A stretch of 64,000 nucleotides of DNA from positions 1,066,964 to 1,130,963 of the forward strand of contig MU006226.1 of assembly GCA_010093685.1 (NCBI GenBank). The letters are read 5' to 3'. The translations under genes were made by a program, and so were the position numbers. Under the pieces are notes generated by a model. The model searched no databases. It worked only from the letters and a program-made list of their open reading frames with translations, and was not told the origin of the DNA. Below are positions 1 through 12,014 of the stretch, in pieces; position 1 is the first letter of the stretch; every line of letters starts with the position of its first letter. Source of the stretch: Ophiobolus disseminans. Taxonomy: Eukaryota > Ascomycota > Dothideomycetes > Pleosporales > Phaeosphaeriaceae.

Positions 1-1499
1 TTACAATTGGTGTTGTGGGGAATGATGTGGGAAGAAGGACGTGCTTGTGGCGACGCAATTCAAAAGCGATCATCCGGTATGATCGTGGGGTATGCTATCA
101 AAATACCCAGATGGGTGGCCCGATTATTTTCTCTTCCTGAGCGCTTCTCGTACACACAATACCCATAATGACAGTCGATATCTTCAACAACCACGTTCCA
201 GACTTGTAGCATTAGCACGACCGCTGTGTGTCCACAGCGTACAAAAAAACATGCTTTTCATGCATAGTGGCATACGCAGTTGAGTATATGGATTTGGATC
301 TGTTCTACGTGCCCATTCACCTGAGGAAATGGTTCGCTCTTTTTGCTGTTACTGAGTCTCGCCATGCTCGCTTGGTCTTGAGAACTAGGAAGACTTCTTA
401 TAAAATCTGGATGGCTTAAATTGGTGTGAACGACTGAACAGCATAATTGTGTGTTAGCAATAAGCAATTTGATTACCTCAATCTGTTCAATTTGTGGCCT
501 TGGTCATACTTGGAGGTCTTCTGACCGCAACAAACAATCCCCGAATGCTGCAGGACGTGGTGCTGTTGTTGTTAACGAGGAAGATGTTTCGTAGTCGCAA
601 AAGACCATGCGGCTCACGGAAGTGGCCTGACATGGTGCCTGCCGATGCATGCCTGAAGCGGTACTGAAACTGAGAAGAGACAGGATCTGCCCGAGACGTG
701 CCTTGGCTGCCGTGTGCTTCCAGTGCCACACCAGTAGGTAAGCTTGTGCACAGTCAGAAAGGCCACAGCTTGTCAGTGCTACGAAATCCTTCTGTTGCGT
801 AGATGGATCGCGCAAGTAGAAATAAGAGCGTGGTGGGAGTCGATGGTGATCACGGAGATTTGGTCATCCGGTGTCATTTAGGAATGGTTCATCAAGTCTT
901 ACTGTAACTGTCTTAGCCTGAAGCTTAGTCTGAAACTATTTGCGGGCGATGAACGTCAGGACCCGACGCAACCCCACAGCTGTCACATCGTCAAAACATA
1001 TTGTTATCAACCACTTCTCGATTTCTCAACGTTTCTCGGGCGTCGGCATCTGTTCTGTCTCGAAGCGCAAATTGTAAGAGCTCTCCACACTGGTCGCGTG
1101 ATCCGCAGTAACACGTGGCGGATAAGCGCCATCCGAGTTATTAATCAAGACGCTTTAGAAAGTTTCTTTTTGCAAAGCCTACCGGCATAAGTAAGTTCAA
1201 AGTCCACCAACATTGGCAGCGTGCTTGGCGGAGTCTACATACCATTGTTCGAGGCCCGTAGATCAGGGCCAGGGGTTCCTGGGAGGGGTGAACTGTGAGA
1301 CGCGTTCCAGGCGTGATACGAGCACCAACGGCTAGAGTTACATGGGGTTGCGAAACAATGTATGTCAAATACTTCCCTCTTCATTGTCGACCAAACAATC
1401 TCTGAAATTCTTCAGCTTCTGCTTCATTCCATCAACAAACATCAGACACCCTTTTGTGGACAAGCAGGTTTTTGAAACGATATATCAAAGATATTCACG
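1..1499. other. Left-edge region, no gene recognised
   Basis: Short open frames occur on both strands but none has a recognisable domain, signal peptide or convincing splice structure. The last few hundred bases are presumably the promoter and 5' UTR of the gene starting at 1500. Confidence 0.4.
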
Positions 1500-2979
1500 A
1501 TGCCGAAGACGGCCACTTTCACCACTGTCACGCCGCTTCCGGCAGGGATAACCAGGAAGAGTGTGCTGGATATGTTCCAAGACCATCTTGCAATGATTGA
1601 CCTCAACCCTCTGGTCGTTGAAAGATTCAGGTGTAGACCGCCAAGCTATGCGACAACAGATGAGTACTACCAGACGTGGTATACCATCAAAGGTGTGATC
1701 AACTTAGCTTCTGCATTTGCTAGCGATGTACTAATGTACTACAGACAAGGTATCATACCTTCCTGGCGGTCTAGCGACAGGCTCCGTATCTTATCATGCT
1801 TGCTTTCATGATACCGCCGAAGGACTAGAAACACACGTCTACGCACCACTTGGTCTAGATATACGCGGAAAGTGGAGTGTCGGAGGCTCGATGCCAGGCG
1901 AGCCGAGGCAGCTGGGCGAATCAGGCATCAACACACCGAGACACGGACTTTACATTCGAGAAGATGTAAATATGACTTGCTCCTCACTACTGATGAGCTT
2001 TGTCAAAAGAACGTTCAAGGACTCGCATGCAAGCCTAGTGGAAAAGCTAGTTGAACGGGCGCATATTCTAGAGTCCAACTTTGCAAACGAACGACTACAA
2101 GCGTTGCGGAACGTTGATCCAGGAGAGCGTATGGCGATTGGCGACATTTTCATTGCACCTCCACCAGACTACCAGCCATCTAGCGATGCATCTCCATCAA
2201 ACCAGGAATCGCGACAACTATCGTCATTACCGCACCATCAGAACCCTTCCGCCCCCACACAGTCGCCGCTCTATCGGACCCAAACGCAGCCATCAGAACT
2301 TTATTCGCCTCCCACACACACTACACACTCGCGGAGCATTAGTGACTCCATAGCCTCACCCGGCTTTTCTTCCGCCTCCACCGCCGTATCCGAATCTGAC
2401 CGCCTATCCACACCACCAAAAGACATCACCAGCCCAACGCCTTTCAAATTCGCATACGTCGAACAGAACACGCCCATATCGTCATCGGCACCCGCATCAA
2501 GCACCTACCTCCTCCCCGCAACAACATACAACCATAGAACTCCAGCCACAGCTCAAAACCTCGGCGCCCCGGCTCAAGTTGACCGCCTAATATCTCTTTA
2601 CCCAGGCGGAGCCCACCACTCGCATCAGCGCAACCAAAGCGACTACTCCGTCTACCCACCACGCGTGTCATACACGCCCGAAGAACGCCCAATCTCGTTC
2701 GCCTTCCCCAACGAATCACCCTTTGATACGCATTCTAACTCAGAGTCAGCTCGGAGCTCGAATCAAAACCTGCTAGATGAAATTGACGACGCTATAGATC
2801 AGGTGTTCTCTTATGGAGCGCCGAAGGAGAAGAGAGGGAATGAATTCCAGAAAGAGCAAGAATTGGTGTTGTTGCCGAGCACGAAGTATGACCCGCGACA
2901 GCATGTGCGGAAGGATTCGGTGGTGCCGTATAGTGGGCTTTCGAAGGAATTACCGCCGTTGCCGCTGGATCAAGATTGA
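1500..2979 (+). CDS. DUF7053-type conserved fungal protein
   Basis: Two exons (1500-1692 and 1745-2979) joined across a 52-bp GT-AG intron give 475 residues. The splice restores the reading ...TWYTIKDKVSYLPGG... followed by THVYAPLGLDIRGKWSVGG, which I recognise as the N-terminal domain annotated DUF7053 in ascomycetes; its function is unknown. The domain covers roughly residues 1-190. From about residue 210 the protein is Ser/Pro/Thr-rich and probably disordered. It ends in a charged stretch and PPLPLDQD. There is no signal peptide or membrane segment, so it is likely intracellular. The ATG at 1500 starts the conserved domain directly. Confident as a gene; the family name is from memory. Confidence 0.85.
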
Positions 2980-3448
2980 GGTTTATGAAGATACCTACGA
3001 CCTCATGTCTTTTTCATCACGCGTTGCTTGGATCTTGTCGAAGGGGTTCGCCGTATTTTCCTTTCTTTGTATATACCCGCACGATTTCCCTATATATATT
3101 TCACAATTGACGCAACTACAGCGTTGCTCCATCTCCAATCAGGCTATTCCATCATGCTGTCACGATGTCTTCACCAAACTCAGAGAAGATGTCACACCAC
3201 CACACCTGCTCAAACCAACACCCTGCTTAACTAGCAAAAAGAAGCCATACTAGTCGCCTCATGGATAGGAGGAGTAGGACAGCAGTACTTCGACTGGGTT
3301 GTGGAGATATTAGTCTGCATGGCGAATATGACGACGACATATAGCTGTGAGGACACGAGAAGCGATGAGCATGTGCGCTTAAGACTGAGATAAAACTTCC
3401 CTACGTACCTATCCAACAGCACTCACGCCCGACCCCATCGCATCTCAC
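2980..3448. other. Intergenic between convergent genes
   Basis: Holds the 3' ends of two convergent genes. No coding signal or repeat was noticed. Confidence 0.5.
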
Positions 3449-5773
3449 CTACTTCCGCCGCCTCTTCCTATCCTTCCCTTCCTCCTCCTCCTCCTCCTCC
3501 TCCTCGACGTCCCCCTCCCCATCCTCCTCCTCAGGCCCACTATCCTTCCTCTTCCTCTTTTGCGCCCCAATGTCCTCCTCCTCTCTTCCAATTGCCTCAT
3601 CCAATCCAAACGGACTCGGCTCATCAAGATCGCCAATCGGACTCGCCGAACCCTCGTCCTCATCCTCGTCTTCGTTCCAACCCGCGCTCGATGCGTCTGT
3701 CGACAAGAGCCGCCTCGCACGCCCTCTCGTCATCGGCCCCTCGTCCTCGTCTTCATCCTCACCCGCGCTCGATGCGTCTGTCAACAAGAGCCGCCTCGCA
3801 CGCCCTCTCGTCATCGGCCCCGGGGCCGGCGCTGGCAGCGCCCCCTGCGCGTGCGGCCCCGGTCTGCTCCAAATCGTCGCGACTGCATAGCGGGTGAAGG
3901 AGCGCCTGGCGTTTTCCTCCAGGTCATAGGTTTTCACGTGGTAGTCTGGGTCGCATATGAAGTGGGACGTTTCGTTGTAACCTCCGGATATATACACTTT
4001 TTTCTTGCGTTCGCCGCGCACGGTGTATAGTGTAGTGAGTTTGTAACTCTCGTTATGTCTTGCTCCGATGCGTTCTTCGAGGTGTTGGGCGATGGGGCGT
4101 TTCAGGTCTTCCTAATGCCCGTCTGGGTCGACTTGGTATTCTTCGACTTTTGGGTGCTGTTTTTTCAGCTGCTTGGGTTGCTTTCTGGCGACTTGGTATT
4201 TTTCGACTTTTGGGTGTTTGTTTTTGAGCCGCTTGGGTTGCTTCCTGGCGACTCGCTGAGGTATGAGGCTTGTGTTCTCTTCCCTTTTGGAGGACTCGGG
4301 GCTTGGGAGGCTTTTGACGAAGAAGTTATTTCTGTATTTATTGACGTCGGTCACGCTCATGTACTTCAGTTCCGCCCTGGGATCTGGTTCTGGGATTACG
4401 GGTGGACTTGGAGTGGCGCTTCTCGACGATTCCTGGCTATTGGGATCGGGCATAAATCGGTATGGCTGGATTGTGGCATCAGGTATTTTGGAGAGATTTG
4501 CAGCATTCAGCAGCAGCGCTGTTGAGTTAGACCGGGCAGGAAGTGTCGCGCGTCCAGGCCGTGGACTTGGAGACGACAGTAAGGATGAGCCCGGCAATTG
4601 CGTATGCCTTGGTCGTGGACTCGGAGGCGACTGCGCAAATGAACTTGGTATTTGCCTAGGTCGTGGTGGAGGTGGAGGCATGACCATCCTATCCAACTTC
4701 TGTGCCAAAGTCATCGAGATAGCCCCCATCGACGGCGGACCAACATCTCCGACCTTCACAAGCGCCTTTTCGCGCTCCCTTCTAGCCTGGGCCCGAATCA
4801 TCCGCTCCTTATTGTTGTCGCGTCGTATGGTCCACGGACATTCAGGCCCACATCCCTTGATGTGGCTCCGAGGCATATAGTTTGGGTTCCACCCTGCCGC
4901 TGTGTTTCGAGCTGGAGGGAACAAGGGATTTGGATTCAGGATAGCAACGTTAAACTCATGGCCGTCGTCGGTCTGGGAAAGACACACATGAACTTTCTTT
5001 CTGCCTTTTTCTTCAACATCCTCGCAGAAAGACCGCAATATCCCTCCAACAACTCTCCGGGGCCAATTGTGTATCCGGTCTAGCATTTCGTTGATATCGT
5101 CCACGACTTCGTCAAACAGTATGTAATCCGTGAGTATCCGATCCATGTTCAGCTTCAGTTGGCCTCGCACCCTTCCTGGGATACGCCACAATTGCGATGG
5201 TATGGTGGCAGAATCTTCGAGAAACTGTCGTTGCATATCCATTGTCGTGTCCAATTCTTTACTGTCATCAAGATTGTCTTTGGCTAGCCTCTCTCCCAGC
5301 TCCTTTCGTATTCGCTGTAGTTCGGGCGGCAATGCTCGCTCTATCTTCCCAGCGCGAATCAAGCCCCGAGGCGATCGTCGAAGTTGTCCCGAAGATACCG
5401 ACGGCGCGAATGGCAGCGGCATGCGTAGTTCTGTTTGTTGCATCCTCATCTCGTCGCGTTGGCCAACTCTCCCAGAATCGTCCATCTGGCGTTCTGCTGC
5501 AGTATCCTCTATACTCTGTTGTATGGTATCCGCGGCGATCTGGGCACTCCCATTCAGCGCTTCGTTCCTTCGTTCGATGCGCGCTTGCATTCCTTGACTG
5601 ATGTCCGCGTCTGCATCTTCGCCCTCATCCTCTAGATACCCATCACTTCCTAGCTGCCGAGCTACGTTATCGATCTGCTCCATCATGGTCGTATCGAACA
5701 TCGTGTCGAAGTCCGTAACTTCCTCAGCGTTAAGCTCGCTATCAGGTGCCGCATCGTCTTCGGTGATGTCCAT
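3449..5773 (-). CDS. Acidic repeat-containing protein, interrupted by an in-frame TAG
   Basis: One reading frame runs from ATG at 5773 to 3449 (about 774 codons) and is broken only by TAG at 4112-4114 (codon 554). The part before the stop has an acidic N-terminus, a central conserved-looking block with GCGPECPWT, and Pro/Arg-rich SPRPR segments. It then carries two tandem copies of a Lys-rich unit of about 20 residues beginning VARKQPK. After the stop the frame continues with ordinary sequence (ERIGARHNESYKLTTLYTV, then KVYISGGYNETSHF). It then has two copies of PMTRGRARRLL-TDASSAG plus an acidic run, and a Glu-rich tail ending KDRKRRRK, suggesting a nuclear protein. I do not recognise a family. 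An 81-nt intron ending at the TAG is conceivable but needs a poor GTCGCC donor. The simplest reading is CAG changed to TAG. Confidence 0.6.
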
Positions 5774-6072
5774 GACTGGACGGAAATTATGCGCAATGTG
5801 GTATCGATAGGTCTCTGGAAACTCTCGCGGGTAATGATGCCGCGATATAGAGGTTCTGCTGAATTCTGTCAGTATGCTTGTAGTATGTTGTTTCGACTCA
5901 TTCAGCGTGTTAAGGATGCAGCTTCCATGGGTTCAGCTGGAGTGCAACTGCTGTGTATATCAACACTAGTCTTATTTCGAATGAGGAAAGCGCACTGAAC
6001 CCAATCTATATTAACTTTTCTTCATGTGCAGCTTCGAGTTGTTGATTAGATCTCGTATACCGCAACCACACT

Positions 6073-7149
6073 CTATTCGAACTTCATCTTGTTAATAATG
6101 CTGCCGATGCCCTCAACATAAATCTCGACCTCATCGCCGTCCTTCAAAAAGCCCTTGGGCTCCATGAACAAGCCAACGCCGCTCGGTGTTCCTGTCAAGA
6201 TCGCAGTACCGGCTCTTAGCGTTGTGCCTCTCGAAAGGTGCTCGATGATTTGTCCAATAGTATAGATCATGTCATCTGTGCATGTCTCTTGCCTCTTCTT
6301 GCCGTTGACTTTCGTCCAGTAGTTCAACTTCTGTGGATCTGGGATCACCTTCGTACTCGCGATACAAGGTCCGATGGGTGCGAACTTGTCGAACGATTTG
6401 GCGTATCCGAACTGACCGCCAGACACGTTCGCTGGTAGCTGGTAGTTGCGTGCAGAAACGTCGTTTCCGACTGTGTAGCCCAGAACATAATCTTGGAAGT
6501 TGGCTGCAGTAGCGTTCTTGCAGTCTTTGCCGATGACAATGGTGAGTTCGCCTTCGTAGTCAAGCATTGATTGGCAGTCCTTGTGGATTGGAACGTCATC
6601 TAGAGGTCCGGTGAGGGCATCGCTGGGTTTCATGAAAATGGCTGGGTTGTCCGGTATTTGTAGCTATCGAAACGTTAGCTAGTATTATGGTAGATGGTAA
6701 TTTCGAAACGCGATGCTCAACCGCTCAATCTCTTTCGTGGACGAACAAAGTGACGACAGACTTACATCGCACTCCTCCGCATGCCTCCTATAATTCAACC
6801 CCACACACAAAATAATATTCACATCCTCCCTCTTCAGCGGACACAACAACTTTCCCACCTTCTCCCTGCCCCCACTCTTCCTAAACCCACTCTTCACATC
6901 TCCCTCCAACACCTCAACCTCACTCCCCTCAATTTCCCTCGTCGGAACCTCTTTCTCCAAATTCCCATACCTAATGCTCCCATCCGCAGTCTGGAAGCGA
7001 ATAAGGTGCTCAAACGTCGCCATTGTTCGTGCTGTTACACCGAAGGCGCGATACGCAGTTCCTCTGACGGCGGGGCGGGCTATATATGCGCTTTTCGAGG
7101 CAGTGCGGGCTGGTGAGCGGGTTAGGAATGTTGCTGTTCTGGTCAACAT
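6073..7149 (-). CDS. Fumarylacetoacetate hydrolase (FAH) family protein
   Basis: Exons 7149-6766 and 6663-6073, joined in phase 0 across a 102-bp intron (6664-6765), read HAEECD/LQIPDNPAIFMKP. The C-terminal part is a complete FAH fold: LDYEGELTIVIGK with metal-binding Glu residues, GYTVGNDVSARNYQ, and the LRAGTAILTGTPSGVG loop. The family includes acylpyruvases and oxaloacetate decarboxylases (FAHD1 type) acting on C-C bonds of keto acids. The start at 7149 (MLTRTATFLTRSPARTASKS) gives 324 residues with an Arg/Ser/Thr-rich, acid-free leader typical of mitochondrial import. An internal ATG at 7023 (MATFEHLIRF) would give a leaderless 282-residue form. Exact substrate cannot be told from sequence. 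Confidence 0.92.
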
Positions 7150-7578
7150 GGGAACGAAGAACATGCAGGCATCATGGTAGTTGGATGGTGCAATTGGGCG
7201 GAAAGGAAAATGCCCCACCCCTCGTCCACCAACCGCGGGGTTAAGTATCGGCAAATGGGCATCAGCGAGCCGGGCGCGGGATTGCGCGTTCTGGACTTTG
7301 GTATCGGAGGAGAGTCTATGTCCGATGAGCTGGTCGTTTGGGGGATGAATGCTTTTCCTGGAAGGAGGTGCATTTCCATGTTCAGCTGCTAGGTCGATTA
7401 AGGATGTTGCGGGCAGTATGTGTCAAGTTGATGGATCCAGAAACTCAAAATCTGTAAACAGGCTCCTACTCACCATTGCGATGAACTCGGGGGGTTTTCT
7501 GGTTGATTGTACTTCAAGCTTCTTGGGTATTCATCGTATACTTCGTAGCTACGTGGTGTGAAGCTGAACACCAAATGT
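7150..7578. other. Intergenic, upstream of FAH gene
   Basis: The frame of the FAH gene stays open with an extra in-frame ATG up to 7254, but that extension lacks targeting or domain character. Nothing else was seen. Confidence 0.4.
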
Positions 7579-9063
7579 TCAACCACTCATCTCGACATCG
7601 CCATTGCCGCTACTCGCTGCTGCAATAGCCCCAGGATCTAATTTACTCAAGCATCCAGGACAATTATGCAGCACCATATGCGCAAACATGTCGCAATCGA
7701 TGCAAAAGTGACTCTCACAAGACCTGCACTCATACCTGCCCGACTCACTAGCTTTCTGCTCTTCGCTGTCGGCCGCATCTCTCTTCTGCCCGTTCGTTTC
7801 GCGATTCTGCTCGATCTGCGTGCGCTCCACGTCTGAAGCAGGTGGATCGGAGAACGACGACAAACAGCCGACGCACTCCTTGCTCCCCTTCTCACGGGCG
7901 CGTGCCCAGCTGACTGTCGCCCAGTTGCGCAGTGGGAAGAGGTGGTGGTAGCTTCGCGCAAGATGTGTAGACAGGAGAAGGGTGAGCTGACAGCTAGGAC
8001 ATGTAATGGGTAAGCTGCAGACTTTAGCGCTGCATCGCGAGCAAGTGTATCCGCCCATTGTGAGGTTGCCGTGGCAGGCACACATTGTGGGCTTGTCTTC
8101 TACTACGCGCGAAGGGAAGCCCATCATCATGAGGGCTGCTGCTGACTCAGGCGGCGGCGCGCTAGCTGCTGCGGCTGTCTGGCGGACGACTGGAGGCGTT
8201 GTGGTGGCTATGAGGAGCTCCTTCAGCATCTCTTGGTCTGTGGCGATGGTGTATTCGCCCTCGTCTCCTGCGTTCGTGCGGTTGACAATCTCTTGACATA
8301 TCTTGAGCCGCGCGCTCATGCCAATGATGCTCACTCGTATTCGGTCCCGCACGCACGCTTTGACCGTCTGATGTATGTCCCCCGGATCGAGTGAGAGGAG
8401 TGATCCGAACACCACAATGACCTCCCTAGTCCCGTGATTCGGTGTGTGGTACAACGTCGCTCTTGCCAGCTCGAGTGCGTTCTGCAGACTCGGGGCGCCT
8501 TTCGGTTCCTTGCCATCGTCTTTGCTCCGCAGCCCTTGTATCGCCGCTACGTGTTCCGCTGGGTTCCCCGACAGCTCTGACACGCGTATACACACGCCGT
8601 CATGCATGCCCAGCACGCTCATCTGTGATATCGGATTCTGCTCGAAGAATTCGCGGATGTAGTCCTGTGCGTAGTTGATCATGGTGATGTAGCGGTTCGG
8701 TCGCATGTCCTTCTCCAGCATGGCCTCGGAGAGATCCAACACCAGTACAACGTGCCGTATGATGCCGCGCTGGAACGGCTTTGTATCCTTCCGCAACCTC
8801 TTTCGCTTCCTCTCTTCTTCCCGCTCCTGCACAGTCTGCCCTATTGACCCATCTTCCACCGACACTATTGTCTTCTCCACCGTCCGCGAGTACTCGGTTT
8901 CCCACGCATGGCGCTTCGGTGGTAGCTGGTCGTCCTTGGCGCGTCTTTTGCTCGTTCCCTGCGCGCGACTGCTCGGTGCAGGCCTCGAGGAGCTGGCCCG
9001 TGAGCCCACATACTCTTCGTCCGACCCGTCCTCGCCCTCGAACGAGTAGTCAGAGTCGGCCAT
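7579..9063 (-). CDS. SSL1: TFIIH core subunit SSL1 (p44)
   Basis: Intronless 494-residue ORF. After an acidic, Ser-rich N-terminus comes the conserved KRHAWETEYSRTVE block (about residues 50-64). The von Willebrand A domain starts near residue 100 (RHVVLVLDLSEAM) and contains RVSELSGNP and the GTREVIVVFGSL strand. Cys-rich zinc modules follow: CACHG...CSRC...CPSC, then a RING-like C4 finger ending in YECRSCESHFCIDCD and CPGCLSKLD. This order is that of SSL1/p44, which activates the XPB/XPD helicase module in transcription initiation and nucleotide-excision repair. Length is usual for filamentous fungi, slightly longer than yeast because of the N-terminus. Confidence 0.96.
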   Translation of the reverse strand: MADSDYSFEGEDGSDEEYVGSRASSSRPAPSSRAQGTSKRRAKDDQLPPKRHAWETEYSRTVEKTIVSVEDGSIGQTVQEREEERKRKRLRKDTKPFQRGIIRHVVLVLDLSEAMLEKDMRPNRYITMINYAQDYIREFFEQNPISQMSVLGMHDGVCIRVSELSGNPAEHVAAIQGLRSKDDGKEPKGAPSLQNALELARATLYHTPNHGTREVIVVFGSLLSLDPGDIHQTVKACVRDRIRVSIIGMSARLKICQEIVNRTNAGDEGEYTIATDQEMLKELLIATTTPPVVRQTAAAASAPPPESAAALMMMGFPSRVVEDKPTMCACHGNLTMGGYTCSRCSAKVCSLPITCPSCQLTLLLSTHLARSYHHLFPLRNWATVSWARAREKGSKECVGCLSSFSDPPASDVERTQIEQNRETNGQKRDAADSEEQKASESGRYECRSCESHFCIDCDMFAHMVLHNCPGCLSKLDPGAIAAASSGNGDVEMSG

Positions 9064-9623
9064 TGTTCGTCCGCGCGTGTGCTGTCCACTTGGAGGGAGA
9101 GGTGCGTTGGCTTCGGTGACTACGCGTGGGATAAGAATCGATGAAGAATAGGCGAAAGTATTGGGCAGCTAGGGCGCGGGTGAGGTCATGCAGGGCAAGC
9201 TGGATGGGAAGGCAGCGTTGTTGGCGTCGCGTGCGAGCGACGATGCGCTGCTTGAGATATGACGTTGACGCTTTGATCGTTGCAAAGGTATAATCGCCAA
9301 GAGCCATACGCTGACGCGGTGCTAGTATATAGTTTCACTAAAAAGTGGCACCCAAGTAGGCGTTCTGAAGTTCGCGAACGATCGGGATATCTGAGTTCCA
9401 CAACGACGGGTCAACACGTGACCATGACAGTCTCGCGTTTTGCATGTGAAGACGAGGCGCAATGTCAAGAATGATTTGTTCCCCTAAAACATTATGTATA
9501 TCGTGCACCCAGCACGATGCATTTCGCGTCCAAAGACCCCCAAAATGGTATACGCTATGCTGGAAATCATGAAACATTACGCCGTATCTTTTCCACTTCC
9601 TCCACATGTTCCTTTCTTCTTCC
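9064..9623. other. Intergenic, SSL1 promoter side
   Basis: Upstream region of SSL1 and 3' region of the next minus-strand gene. No additional coding evidence. Confidence 0.45.
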
Positions 9624-10870
9624 TCAATTATAAGCGCCAGACCCGGCCACTGTCGGCATTGGCCAGTCGTCCTCCGTGATGCTCGACCAAAATACCCAGA
9701 CCATTACCACCGCCAGCAGAGTGAAGAGCGACTCGAAGAGGCCTCCATTGATTTTGCCATCGGTACCGTTGCAGATGTGAACGCTGGCTACGTATTGGAA
9801 GATCTGTCCGATCGCGAAGAGGAGCACGGCACCCAACAGGTAAACTAAACAGCCCAATCAGTCATGTCGGGAATAGTAAGGACGAGCATTACTCACGCAT
9901 CGGCTTCCGTTCCCCCAGAATGCGCAGAACGAGGAAGGCTTCCAACAAGAAGAATATTACGAGGAAGACCAGGGGTACGAGCTGGTAGAGGGTATATAGG
10001 GCGTAAGCCTGGTTGGGGGCGCCGAGAGTATCTTTCCAGTACCCCGTCCACTCGAAGCCAGTGTCGAGCGCGATGTAGCCTGTTCCTACGAAGATAAGGA
10101 GCGACGAGATGAGAAGCAGCCCGATCGAGACTGCCGTGCCGTCGTCGAGGAGCTGATAGCCAACGGCGCCGTTCAGCATGAGTATCCAAGAGGTTGCGGT
10201 GATGGCGGCGATGTGGACCGCGGCGAAAGCCTGCGACAATCGATCAGTATGTGTCCGCCATGTGTCAAGCTGTCGACGTACAATGCGCGCAGTGCTGTTA
10301 AGTGGAAAGCCACCAATGGAGAAGATCTCGCAGATGGATATGACGATGTAGCCGAGGAGGAACAATTGCATCTCTCTGCGTGCCGTCAGTCACGATTCCT
10401 TGCAGCAAGCTTCTTCCGTCTTACCTCCTCCCGACCGCAGCCTTTTTTCTTTGCGACCGCCATAGCAGAAATGCGGTGACCAGTATTGCGATGCCGGCGA
10501 CCAGTATCGACCCTAGGAGAAATGAGCGACGTCAACCGAAGCGCGTCGCAGCGACTGACCGAGGTTGCGTAGTCTGGCGTCACCACCGACGCCAAAGCCC
10601 TTTAATTCGCAGCCATCTGCCCATCCGCTATTCTCTTTTGTGGCTGCCTCCTTGAAGAGCTATACATGAGTCATGGCGGTTAGCGGCGCGCTCGCGAATA
10701 ATGGCAGGGAAGGAAACGCGATGGGATTGCGACGTACATAGCAGACTGCAAAGGGTCAGTGCAAGCTCGATTGACAGTGTGGAGGTTGGCGCGCGATGCA
10801 TACCTGGTAGTGTGGACCACTGATTGCCCGTGTCGCGACAGAAGTCGTCGAATTTGCCGTACCTCGACAT
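9624..10870 (-). CDS. CHS7-family protein (chitin synthase export chaperone-like)
   Basis: Seven exons give 303 residues: 10870-10804, 10745-10738, 10659-10560, 10512-10425, 10375-10282, 10230-9897 and 9844-9624. All introns are 47-78 bp GT-AG and every phase agrees. Exon 2 is only 8 nt and supplies the conserved LPVC. The protein begins MSRYGKFDDFCRDTG, then VCYLFKEAATKENSGWADGC. It has seven hydrophobic segments, including SILVAGIAILVTAFLLW, LLGYIVISICEIFSIGG, AITATSWILMLNGAVGYQL and LLFAIGQIFQYVASVHIC, and ends in VVMVWVFWSSITEDDW. The QLLDDGTAVS and SSITEDDW blocks match CHS7, the ER membrane chaperone that lets chitin synthase III leave the ER. It is divergent from canonical CHS7 and may be a paralogue with another client. 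Confidence 0.85.
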
Positions 10871-11869
10871 GGCTGGCTGCAGCCTCGCGTTCAGGGCAGA
10901 CCCACAGGAGCGACGGTGGTGCAAGTGCAGTCTGGGAGCGAGAGCGGGCGGAATTGGGGTCTCCAAGAGCGGTAATGGCCGTGTGAGTGAATGTGGAGAG
11001 TTCGTTGCGGGTCGTGAGAGGTGATGGGTTGCAGCGTGGCTGGGGGAGGTGCGAGTGATGCGAAACAGAAACTTGGAAGTTGCCAAGGGTGTTACCACGG
11101 GCGATGGTGTGGCTTCGATTACGGAGTCCAAGTGTCACCGTCTGCCAGACCAACGCGCTTACACGACTGACAGGAGGCTGCGTTTGAAGATGCTGCAGCT
11201 CGAGAGGTGAGAGACGGTGCTTTGTTTCACTCGATGCAGCGCAACAGCCCCAGCCCTCGTCAGGAGCAACACAGCACGGCGCTCGCAGAAGGAGTAATTA
11301 AAGACGCGGCCAATCAGCCCGCGGCCAAACACGAAGCTAGCATGTTTCAGACCATGATCAGCCACATCCACATGCTGCAACCGAGCACAGCGCATAGCTT
11401 CACGACGCCGACATGATGTCACGGGATGGCGTCTCTGCTGTGCGCGAAGAGTGGTTTGTTCCTTCACAGACCGAGATTCACATCTGGAAACAGACTTCAC
11501 GCATTGCTTCCCGGCGACTAGCAGCAAGGGACTAGGCGCCGTTTCGTGCAAAACACGCGCCATTTTGCCGGAGCGCTACATCTCGGTGGTTCAGACGCCA
11601 ACGAAGCTTGTGTCTCAACACCAGAGCCGCCACAGCCAAGGTGCACTTTAGCAACATGTAATGCTCCGCTCTTCTCGTCGTCGAATATGCTTGCGCTGCA
11701 TCATCAAGAGGTCAAGTGGGTGATTACTTGTCCCGTCGAGAGCCAGAACTTGATGTGATAGCTCCAAGCAAGGCGGCATATCAGGGCGGTGTGTACCGAT
11801 CTACGGTGACTTGCAGACACGTCACACACATCACGTCGATTAATCGTGCCTGCCCTTTCTTTTCTGAAG
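10871..11869. other. Intergenic before the Tc1 element
   Basis: Contains only unremarkable short open frames on both strands. Presumably the promoter of the CHS7-like gene; no other feature recognised. Confidence 0.4.
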
Positions 11870-11871
11870 TA

Positions 11872-11950
11872 CGGAGGTGCATTTCAAAAGTCCTTTCCCA
11901 CCCCCTGGTCAGCGCACGGATTAGAGACAGGGTTTATCGGCCCGAATCAC
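11872..11950 (+). repeat. Left terminal inverted repeat
   Basis: Matches the reverse complement of 13315-13393 with scattered mismatches. The first 20 bases are identical, and both arms end near a TCGGCCCGA block. Confidence 0.9.
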
Positions 11951-12014
11951 TCTTAGATGACGTGTTCTTGCCCACCCCTCTCTTTCTCCTCACTTCTTCT
12001 ATCTTTGATTCTTT

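Noticed and set aside
11159..11563. 134-codon minus-strand frame next to the Tc1 element
   Set aside because: No recognisable protein features; composition is like a chance frame in GC-rich DNA.
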